DNA from: Sphingomonas sp. ATCC 31555
GTDB taxonomy: Bacteria; Pseudomonadota; Alphaproteobacteria; Sphingomonadales; Sphingomonadaceae
DNA: 64,000 bases
Assembly: GCF_000282895.1 (NCBI RefSeq)
Contig: NZ_ALBQ01000021.1
Location: 1 to 64,000, forward strand
Direction: 5' to 3'
The position numbers were made by a program, and so were the translations under genes. How positions within the stretch are numbered: the stretch's first letter is position 1; the number at the start of each line of letters is the position of its first letter. The notes below the pieces were generated by a model, which was not told the origin of the DNA, ran no database searches, and saw only the letters and a program-made list of their open reading frames with translations. Shown piece by piece: positions 57,331-64,000 of this stretch.

Positions 57331-58655
57331 GCCAGGGGACTGCGGCGCGTTCGCCGCTGTTCCTGCGCATTTTCCTGCGGATGCTCGCCTGTGTCGGCGT
57401 CGTCCAGCTGCTCAATCTCGGCTTGTTGTTCGCCATTCAGCTGCCGCGGGCGAAGCTCTACACGGTCGGCCATGTCGCGCAGGCGATGCACCACCCGGAA
57501 GCGCCGCCGGATGGCTTCGGGGTCAACATCGTCGCGGATGTCCGCCCGCAACCCTGGAACCCGCGAATCGAGCGAACCCAGCTGGCGCTCGCCACCGCGC
57601 TGGGCGTCGCACCCGATCGCGTCATCTTCCGGTTTCCACCCGGCTTTCTGCAACGCCAGCCGGTCTATGATCGCTCCAGCGTGCCGCGAACGCCGCCGCC
57701 GGCGAGTCGCGCCGCCGCGCAGGATGTGGTGATCGCCGGCCCGTTCGAAGCGTCGCTGCGCCTGCCCGATGGGCGTTGGCGGACGGTTTCCACGCGCGAG
57801 GGGCTGGAGCCCTGGCGCTTGCTCTTCCTTGCCTGGCTGGCGCTATCTGCCGTTGCAGTCGCGCCCTTTGCCTGGGCGCTGGCGCAGCGCTTCGCGCGGC
57901 CGATCGGCGCCTTTGCGGCGGCGGCGGAACGGCTCGGCCGCGATCCGCGTGCGCCGCCGATCGAACTCGACGGCCCCGCCGAAATCGCAGAGGCCGCACG
58001 CGCCTTCAACGACATGCAGGCGCGGCTGAATCGCTATGTCGACGACCGCGCCACGATGATCGCTGCCGTCGCCCACGATATGCGGACGCCGCTGATGCGG
58101 CTCGGTTTGCGCATCGAGGATGCGGAGCCGGGCATACGGGCCGCCTGCGAAAACGATATTCGTGAAATGCAGGCGATGCTTTCGGCGGTGATGGCCTATG
58201 TCCGCGAAACCAGCCGGATCGGCATGCGACGCACGCTCGACCTGCGCTCGCTGGCCGAAACGGTGGTGGACGAGGCTGCGGATCGCGGCGCGGCGGTGAC
58301 GCTGGCGCCCGGCGATCCGCTGGTGATCGAAGGCGATCCGGTCGCGCTGAAGGCGATGCTCGCCAACCTTGTTGGCAATGCGGTCAAATATGCCGGTGCA
58401 GCCGACGTGGCGTTGCTGGTCGCCGAGGAAGCGGTGATCCATGTCGCCGATCGCGGCCCCGGCATCCCCGATGCGGATATCGAGCGCGTGTTCGATCCCT
58501 TCTTCCGTGGAGAGCGTTCGCGCAATCGCGACACGGGCGGCATGGGGCTGGGCCTGGCAAGCGCACGCGCCACGGCACGGGCGCATGGCGGCGACATCGT
58601 GCTTGAAAACCGCGCCGGCGGTGGATTGATCGCAACGGTGACGCTGCCGCACTAG
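57327..58655 (+). CDS. EnvZ-like sensor histidine kinase with HAMP domain
   Basis: This 442-residue membrane kinase has two membrane spans (about 10-30 and 168-190) flanking a periplasmic sensor of about 135 residues. A HAMP domain follows (ALAQRFARPIGAFAAAAERL), then the dimerisation domain with His250 in AAVAHDMRTPLMRL. The kinase domain has N-box LANLVGNAVKYAG, G1 DRGPGIPD and G2 GGMGLGLASARA. The domain order resembles EnvZ. It should phosphorylate the regulator encoded upstream. The start is a GTG inside the regulator stop. Confidence 0.93.
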   Translation: MSQGTAARSPLFLRIFLRMLACVGVVQLLNLGLLFAIQLPRAKLYTVGHVAQAMHHPEAPPDGFGVNIVADVRPQPWNPRIERTQLALATALGVAPDRVIFRFPPGFLQRQPVYDRSSVPRTPPPASRAAAQDVVIAGPFEASLRLPDGRWRTVSTREGLEPWRLLFLAWLALSAVAVAPFAWALAQRFARPIGAFAAAAERLGRDPRAPPIELDGPAEIAEAARAFNDMQARLNRYVDDRATMIAAVAHDMRTPLMRLGLRIEDAEPGIRAACENDIREMQAMLSAVMAYVRETSRIGMRRTLDLRSLAETVVDEAADRGAAVTLAPGDPLVIEGDPVALKAMLANLVGNAVKYAGAADVALLVAEEAVIHVADRGPGIPDADIERVFDPFFRGERSRNRDTGGMGLGLASARATARAHGGDIVLENRAGGGLIATVTLPH

Positions 58656-58707
58656 GGCGCCGCGCGAATCTACGACCTCGACTTGCTGGTTCGCCGCCAA
58701 CTTTGTT

Positions 58708-58719
58708 GATAACGCTACC
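58708..58719. promoter_or_regulatory. LacI-type operator candidate upstream of the GFOR-like operon
   Basis: GATAACGCTACC is an imperfect palindrome with a central CG, and it follows the G-x-TA-x-CG-x-TA-x-C pattern of LacI-family operators. It lies 44-55 bases before the start of the first gene of the operon. No LacI-family gene is in the window. Confidence 0.4.
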
Positions 58720-58762
58720 GAATGTACGGCGGGCAAGCGCCGCGACGAGGAGGAGCAGGATC

Positions 58763-59857
58763 ATGGGAACGCGACGCGACGTGCTCGGCGGGATCGGCGC
58801 GGGCGTGCTGGCGAGCACGCTGGGCGGTTCGGCCTGGGCGCAGGGCAAGCGCAAGCTCGGCTATGCCGTGGTCGGCCTGGGCAGCTACGCCACCAATCAG
58901 ATCATGCCGCGGATCAAGGACTGCGAATTTGCCGAGCTGAAGGCGCTGGTCAGCGGCACGCCGGCCAAGCTCGAGAAGTACGGCGCGCAGTACGGCATCC
59001 CCAAGACGCACTGGTACAGCTACCAAGATTACGATCGGATACGCGACAATCCGGATATCGACCTTGTCTACGTCATCCTGCCCAACAGCCTGCATGCGGA
59101 ATATTCGATCCGCGCCAGCCAGGCCGGCAAGCATGTGCTGTGTGAGAAGCCGATGGCGACCTCGGTCGCGGAATGCCAGGCGATGATCGCCGCGGCGAAA
59201 AAGGCCGGCAAGAAGCTGATGATCGGCTATCGCAGCCGGTTCGAGCCGCACAATCTGAAGGCGATCGAAACGGTGCGCTCCGGCGCGCTGGGCAAGCCGA
59301 CGCTGATCTTCGCCGAGCATGGTTTTCCGATTTCGCCCAACCAGTGGCGATTGGACAAGCCGATGTCGGGCGGCGGATCGATGATGGATATCGGCATCTA
59401 CAGCCTGAACGCTGCCCGCTATCTCGCCGGTGAGGAGCCCATCGCGGTAAGCGCGATGGAGTTCACCGATCGCAGCGATCCACGCTTCAAGACGGTGGAA
59501 GACCGGATCGACTGGCAGTTTCGCTTTCCCAGCGGCCTGATCGCCAATTGCGTGTCGAGCTATAGTTCGGCGCACAATGCGTATCGCGTCACCGGCAGCA
59601 AGGGGTGGGTCGGGCTCGAGCCCGCCACCTCCTATCAGGGGCAGGAGATGTGGACGCGGATCGGCGGCAAGCGCGAGCAACTGGTGTTGCCCCAGCCGCC
59701 GAAGAACCAGTTCGTCGGCCAGCTCGATCACCTGGCCGAGTGCGCCATCTCCGGTCGCGAACCGATCGTCTCGGGCGAGGAGGGCTTGCGCGACATTCGG
59801 CTGATCGAAGCGATTTACCGCTCGGCCCGCGAACAGCGCACGATCACGCTGGCATGA
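58763..59857 (+). CDS. GFOR-like Gfo/Idh/MocA oxidoreductase with Tat signal
   Basis: This 364-residue enzyme has a twin-arginine signal (TRRDVLGGIGAGVLASTLGG) and is close to Zymomonas glucose-fructose oxidoreductase, a periplasmic enzyme that uses tightly bound NADP to make gluconolactone from glucose. Shared stretches include YAVVGLGSYATNQIMP, VYVILPNSLHAEYSIRA, GKHVLCEKPMATSVAECQAM with the Lys-Pro motif, SGGGSMMDIGIYSLNAARYL and QLDHLAECAI. It is probably folded with cofactor before export. Fructose as second substrate is not shown. It overlaps the GH3 gene by four bases. Confidence 0.9.
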   Translation: MGTRRDVLGGIGAGVLASTLGGSAWAQGKRKLGYAVVGLGSYATNQIMPRIKDCEFAELKALVSGTPAKLEKYGAQYGIPKTHWYSYQDYDRIRDNPDIDLVYVILPNSLHAEYSIRASQAGKHVLCEKPMATSVAECQAMIAAAKKAGKKLMIGYRSRFEPHNLKAIETVRSGALGKPTLIFAEHGFPISPNQWRLDKPMSGGGSMMDIGIYSLNAARYLAGEEPIAVSAMEFTDRSDPRFKTVEDRIDWQFRFPSGLIANCVSSYSSAHNAYRVTGSKGWVGLEPATSYQGQEMWTRIGGKREQLVLPQPPKNQFVGQLDHLAECAISGREPIVSGEEGLRDIRLIEAIYRSAREQRTITLA

Positions 59858-62088
59858 AGCGTCGGGACGTGTTGGCGGCGGGTGCGGTGCTTGCCGCATC
59901 TGCCTGGACTCCGCTCGCCCGCGCCGCTCGGCCGCTGGCTGCCGATCACCGCGCTCGCATCCAGGCGCTGATCGGGCAGATGACGCTCGCCGAAAAGGTC
60001 GGGCAGATGAACCAGATCGCGGGCGGGCGGCAGAAATCGCTCAACTCTAAGCTCGACGCGGCGATGCTCGATCGGGTGCGCAAGGGCGAAATGGGCTCGT
60101 TCCTCCACGTCGCGGGTGCGGAGCCGCTCCGCGACTTGCAACGCGTCGCAGTGGAGGAATCGCGGCTCAAGATTCCGCTCTTGTTCGCGATGGACGTGAT
60201 CCATGGCTATCGCACCATCCTGCCGGTTCCCCTGGCATTGGCGGCGAGCTGGGATCCCAAGGTCGCCGAGCAGGCGGCGCGGATCGCGGCGGAAGAGGCT
60301 TGGGCGGCGGGGCTGCACTGGACCTTCACGCCGATGGTCGATGTCGCGCGCGATCCCCGCTGGGGTCGGGTGGTCGAAGGCGCGGGAGAGGACGCTTATC
60401 TCGGCAGCCGCATCGCCGAAGCGCAGGTCGCCGGTTTCCAGGGTGCGGATCTCGCCAAGGGCGTGCGAATGATGGCCTGCGCCAAGCATTTCGTCGGCTA
60501 TGGCGCGGCGAGCGGCGGGCGCGATTATGACAGCGCTGACATTGGTCCGCGCACCCTCAACGAGGTCTATCTTCCACCCTTCCACGCCGCGGCGCGGGCG
60601 GGGGCCGGCAGTTTCATGACCGCGTTCAACGATCTCGACGGCGTGCCGATGACTGCTCATGCCGATCTGGTGCGCGGCTTCCTGCGCGCGCGCTGGAACT
60701 ATCAAGGTCTGGTGGTGAGCGATTGGAACGCCATCCGCGAACTGGTCAATCACGGCATCGCTGCCGATGCGCGCGAAGCGGCGGTGCTGGCGCTCAAGGC
60801 TGGGGTGGACATGGACATGGCGAGCGGCAGCTACGCCACCTACCTTGCCGAAGCCGCCACGGCCGATCCGGGCCTCGTGCCGCTGATCGACGAAGCGGTT
60901 GGGCGCATCCTTGCTGCCAAGGCGCGGCTGGGTCTGTTCGACGATCCCTATGGTTTCGGCGATCCGGCGCGCGACAAGGCGCCGCTGCGGCGTACGGAAG
61001 CGCGTGATCTTGCGCGGCGCTCGGTGGTGCTGCTGCGCAACGAAGGCGCGGTCCTCCCGCTCAAGCCGGATGCCAAGCTTGCGCTGATCGGCGCCCTGGC
61101 CGACGACGCCTCCTCGGCGATCGGATCGTGGCGCGCGCGCGGGCAGGCGGCCGACGCGGTAACGCTCAAGACCGCGCTGGCCGGCGCAGAGTATCAGCCC
61201 GGTGCCGACATCGCGGCGGCGGTCGAAGCGGCAAAGCGCGCCGACGTGGTGCTCGTCGCAATCGGTGAGGATTTCGATCGTACCGGCGAAGCGCGCAGCT
61301 ATGCCGATATCGGTCTTCCCGGCACGCAAGGCGCGTTGCTGGAGGCGCTCAAGGCGACGGCCAAGCCGATCGTCGCAATTCTGATGGGCGGCCGGCCGCT
61401 CGCGCTCGAACGCGAATTGACCGGTGTGCCAGCGGTTTTGCAGACTTGGCTACTGGGCGTCGAGAGCGGGCCGGCGATAGCGGAAATCCTTTCCGGCAAG
61501 GCCGCGCCCGGTGGTCGTCTTCCCATCGGCATGCCGCGCAAGACCGGCCAGTCGCCGCAAAGCTATGCGCATCTGCCAACCGGCCGCCCGGCGAACCCGG
61601 ATCTTGCAGTCGATAGCGCGCGCTATCACGATACCGACATCGGGCCGCTCTTCGCCTTCGGCCACGGTCTCAGCTATGGCGACATCGCATATGGCCCGCT
61701 GACGCTCAGTGCGGAGACGCTGGCGCCGGGCGGTCGCGTCACTGCCTCGGTGCAGGTCACCAATCGTGGCACATCGGCGGCGGAGGAGGTGGTACAGCTC
61801 TACGCGAACGATCCGGTCGCCGCGGTGTCGCGGCCGGTGGCGGAACTGCGCGGCTTTGCGCGCGTGCCGCTGAAGCCGGGGCAGAGCCGCACCGTGCGCT
61901 TCACCCTCACGCCCGAACAGTTCGCCTTCTGGCGTGACGGCACATGGATCGTCGAAGCCGGCGAGATACGGCTGATGGTCGGCGCTTCCTCGGCCGATTT
62001 GCGCGGGGAGGCGAAGTTCCACATCGCGGCAGGTTCGGAGGGGCAGGTGCCCGCGGCCTCGCTCGCTACCAAGGTGGAGATCGCATGA
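59854..62088 (+). CDS. Glycoside hydrolase family 3 beta-glucosidase (BglX-like), exported
   Basis: This 744-residue GH3 enzyme has an RR-type export signal (MKRRDVLAAGAVLAASAW). The catalytic N-domain has IPLLFAMDVIHGYRTILPVP and the nucleophile Asp290 in GLVVSDWNAIREL. An alpha/beta C-domain follows (IAEILSGKAAPGGRLPIGMP), then a C-terminal fibronectin-III-like domain (SVQVTNRGTSAAEEVVQLY). It should release glucose from beta-glucosides such as cello-oligosaccharides. Its ATG overlaps the stop of the GFOR-like gene and its stop overlaps the GntP start, so the three are translationally linked. Confidence 0.94.
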   Translation: MKRRDVLAAGAVLAASAWTPLARAARPLAADHRARIQALIGQMTLAEKVGQMNQIAGGRQKSLNSKLDAAMLDRVRKGEMGSFLHVAGAEPLRDLQRVAVEESRLKIPLLFAMDVIHGYRTILPVPLALAASWDPKVAEQAARIAAEEAWAAGLHWTFTPMVDVARDPRWGRVVEGAGEDAYLGSRIAEAQVAGFQGADLAKGVRMMACAKHFVGYGAASGGRDYDSADIGPRTLNEVYLPPFHAAARAGAGSFMTAFNDLDGVPMTAHADLVRGFLRARWNYQGLVVSDWNAIRELVNHGIAADAREAAVLALKAGVDMDMASGSYATYLAEAATADPGLVPLIDEAVGRILAAKARLGLFDDPYGFGDPARDKAPLRRTEARDLARRSVVLLRNEGAVLPLKPDAKLALIGALADDASSAIGSWRARGQAADAVTLKTALAGAEYQPGADIAAAVEAAKRADVVLVAIGEDFDRTGEARSYADIGLPGTQGALLEALKATAKPIVAILMGGRPLALERELTGVPAVLQTWLLGVESGPAIAEILSGKAAPGGRLPIGMPRKTGQSPQSYAHLPTGRPANPDLAVDSARYHDTDIGPLFAFGHGLSYGDIAYGPLTLSAETLAPGGRVTASVQVTNRGTSAAEEVVQLYANDPVAAVSRPVAELRGFARVPLKPGQSRTVRFTLTPEQFAFWRDGTWIVEAGEIRLMVGASSADLRGEAKFHIAAGSEGQVPAASLATKVEIA

Positions 62089-63431
62089 TGGGCGAGCCCT
62101 GGAATACGCTGGCGATCGTCACCGCCAGCATCGCGGCGGTCATCCTGCTGGTGTTGCGGCTGAAGCTGCAGCCCTTCGTGGCGCTGCTGCTGGTGGCGCT
62201 GATAACCGGCCTTGTCTTCGGCAACGATCCGCAGGCGGTGATCGCGGCGATCCGCAAGGGCACCGGCGAGGCGCTTGGCTTCGTCGCGGTGGTGATCGGC
62301 CTCGGCGCCGTGCTGGGCGGGATGCTTGAAGCCTCGGGCGGCGTCCAGGCGATCGCGCGGCGGCTGCTGGACCTGTTCGGGGAAAAGCGCGTCCCCTGGG
62401 CGCTCACTGCAATCGGTATCGTCGTCGGCATTCCGCTCTTCTTCGACGTCGCCTTCATCATCCTGGCGCCGCTGCTCACCACGCTGGCGGTACGCGCCGA
62501 GCGGCGCGTCACCTATTTCGCGCTCCCGCTGCTCGCCGGCCTGATGACGATGCACGCGCTGCTGCCGCCGCATCCGGGGCCGGTGGCGGTCGCCGAACTG
62601 CTCCAGACCGATTATGGCCGCATGGCGCTCTATGGCCTGATCTGCGGTATCCCCTCCGCGATCCTTGCCGGCCCGGTCTTCGCCAAGCTGGCGCATGGCG
62701 CGCCGGGCTATGGTACGATCGGCGCTCCGCCAATGCTCGACGAAGGCGCGCCGCAGACGCACGCGGTGGGGTTCTTGCCGGCGCTCGCGGCCATGCTCCT
62801 GCCCTTGGCCCTCATCCTGACCGGCACGGTGGCCGGCGAGACGATGGCGCCGGGGCTTGCGCGTTCGACGCTGGTGTTCCTTGGGCACCCCTTCACCGCA
62901 CTGGTGATCGCGGTGATCGGCGCGATGCTGTGGCTGCGCCTGGTGGCGGGCGCCGGCTTCGAAACGCTGTCGAAGATCAGCACCCGCGCGCTTGAACCGG
63001 CGGGCCTGATGGTCCTCATCATCGGCGCAGGCGCAGCGTACAAGGAAGTGCTGATTCAGTCGGGCGCGGGTCAGCAGATCACCCAGGCGGTGACCGCGGC
63101 CCAGGTTTCGATCCCGGTCTTCGCCTTCCTCCTCTCCGCCTTCGTTCGGGTGGCGCAGGGCTCGGCAACCGTCGCCATGGTCACCGCCGCCGGCCTGGCC
63201 GCCCCGCTGATCGGGGCGGCGGGGCTCAGCCCGGACCGGATCGCGCTGGTCACCGTCGCGATCGGATCGGGCGCGACGATCGCAAGCCATGTCAACGACA
63301 CGGGCTTCTGGCTGGTGAAGCAATATCTCGGGCTCACCGAGGCACAGACCTTTCGCAGCTGGACGCTTGGTGCCACCATTGCGGGACTGACCAGTTTCGC
63401 CATGGCGCTGCTGCTATGGCCGTTCGTCTGA
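62085..63431 (+). CDS. GntP-family gluconate:H+ symporter
   Basis: This 448-residue, roughly 12-span permease matches the GntP/gluconate transporter family. Landmarks are LKLQPFVALLLVALITGLVFG in the first span region, GLGAVLGGMLEASGGVQAIA near residue 70, the GIPLFFDVAFIILAPLL signature near residue 120, and LLPPHPGPVAVAELLQTDYG. C-terminal parts include RVAQGSATVAMVTAAGL and GATIASHVNDTGFWLVKQYL. It should bring gluconate or a related sugar acid into the cytoplasm. The ATGATG start overlaps the GH3 stop; the gluconolactonase gene follows 14 bases on. Confidence 0.94.
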   Translation: MMGEPWNTLAIVTASIAAVILLVLRLKLQPFVALLLVALITGLVFGNDPQAVIAAIRKGTGEALGFVAVVIGLGAVLGGMLEASGGVQAIARRLLDLFGEKRVPWALTAIGIVVGIPLFFDVAFIILAPLLTTLAVRAERRVTYFALPLLAGLMTMHALLPPHPGPVAVAELLQTDYGRMALYGLICGIPSAILAGPVFAKLAHGAPGYGTIGAPPMLDEGAPQTHAVGFLPALAAMLLPLALILTGTVAGETMAPGLARSTLVFLGHPFTALVIAVIGAMLWLRLVAGAGFETLSKISTRALEPAGLMVLIIGAGAAYKEVLIQSGAGQQITQAVTAAQVSIPVFAFLLSAFVRVAQGSATVAMVTAAGLAAPLIGAAGLSPDRIALVTVAIGSGATIASHVNDTGFWLVKQYLGLTEAQTFRSWTLGATIAGLTSFAMALLLWPFV

Positions 63432-63445
63432 GGGGATCCTGACCA

Positions 63446-64000
63446 TGCTCGCCACCACCCGCCGCACCCTGCTCGGCGGCCTTGCCGCATTGCCGCTGCT
63501 GCCGGGGATCGCGCGCGGCGCGGGGGCGGGGACGATTACCCGGCTTGATCCCGAACTCGATACGCTGCTCGACATCCAGTCGCCGCTTGAGGTGATTGCG
63601 GGCGGCATTCAATGGGCGGAAGGGCCGGTATGGATCCGCGACGGCGCGGTGACCGGCGGCGCATCGGGGGGCGCGAGCGCGTTTGATCGCAGCTATCTGC
63701 TTTTCTCCGATCCGCCGGCCAACATCGCCTATCGGTGGGACGGCCGCGAAACCAAGCCGTTCCTCGTCCCCTCGGGGCTGGCGGGTCCCATTCCCGCGGG
63801 CGTGCGCGAGGCGGGGTCGAACGGCATGATCCAGGGCCGCAAGGGCGAACTGCTGATCGCTGACAGCGGCACCCGCGCGATCGCCGCGGTTGACCTTGAG
63901 ACCAAGGAAAAGACCATCCTCGCCGGTCGGTATCAGGGCAAGCGGTTCAACAGCTGCAACGATCTGGTGCAGGCGAAAAACGGCGCCATCTACTTCACCG
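63446..64000 (+). CDS. SMP-30/gluconolactonase family protein, Tat-type signal (partial)
   Basis: The gene runs off the window end after 185 codons. The N-terminus MLATTRRTLLGGLAALPLLP is a twin-arginine-type export signal. The start of a six-bladed propeller follows, with IQWAEGPVWI (the metal-binding Glu of the EGP motif), SYLLFSDPPANIAYRW, AGSNGMIQGRKGELLIADSG and CNDLVQAKNGAIYFT (Asn and Asp ligands). It should hydrolyse gluconolactone to gluconate outside the cytoplasm, completing the chain from the GFOR-like enzyme. The length of the full protein is unknown. Confidence 0.88.

Overview
The window looks like chromosome of an alphaproteobacterium, most likely Sphingomonas or a close relative. 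The basis is high GC content, gene content and order, a PEPxxWA-CTERM protein, a CpdR cell-cycle regulator, a Zymomonas-type glucose-fructose oxidoreductase homologue, and short GC-rich palindromic repeats between genes. No rRNA, transposase, prophage or CRISPR array was seen. Three tRNA genes are present: Leu-CAG, Arg-ACG and Val-GAC.

Layout. 0.1-5.2 kb: a methylcrotonyl-CoA carboxylase (leucine catabolism) block, with a DUF559 nuclease-like gene sitting between two 69-bp direct repeats, plus a SnoaL-like and a DUF3088 gene between the beta and alpha subunits. 5.3-14.2 kb: tRNA-Leu, an NDUFA9-like protein, uppP, and glutamate synthase in the order gltD, DUF2059, gltB. 14.3-24.9 kb: a VapBC toxin-antitoxin pair, a glutathione transferase, a YbhB-like protein, a short-chain dehydrogenase, two overlapping tiny membrane proteins behind a near-consensus sigma-54 promoter, a GGDEF protein, a peroxiredoxin, an outer-membrane phospholipase A, hisN, a CE2-like esterase and an AsmA protein. 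25.0-29.9 kb: rpmI, rplT, a LysE exporter, pheS and pheT. 30.2-38.7 kb: a PEPxxWA-CTERM protein, tRNA-Arg, a dienelactone hydrolase, a second glutathione transferase, a DEAD-box helicase, an FAD-linked 2-hydroxyacid oxidoreductase, SapC, a probable small RNA, N-formylglutamate amidohydrolase, cpdR and tRNA-Val.

39.0-49.9 kb: a glycosyltransferase, then an L-arabinose/arabinan block (dehydratase, mutarotase, FucP-type permease, FadR/GntR regulator, AraD1-family enzyme, GH51 arabinofuranosidase). Three intergenic regions here carry a similar operator-like sequence. A polytopic membrane protein follows. 50.2-51.1 kb: a four-repeat lectin of the Oscillatoria agardhii agglutinin (OAAH) family behind an AT-richer upstream region. 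This is the most unusual gene in the window. 51.2-54.6 kb: pyruvate dehydrogenase E2, a small membrane protein, a thioesterase and lpdA. 54.7-58.7 kb: a universal stress protein, an M28 peptidase and an OmpR/EnvZ-type two-component pair.

58.7-64.0 kb: a tightly packed operon, cut by the window end, of a Tat-type GFOR-like oxidoreductase, a GH3 glucosidase, a GntP gluconate transporter and a Tat-type gluconolactonase. Read together they suggest conversion of beta-glucosides to gluconate outside the cytoplasm, followed by import. The overlapping stop/start codons support co-transcription. The pathway itself is inference from gene content.
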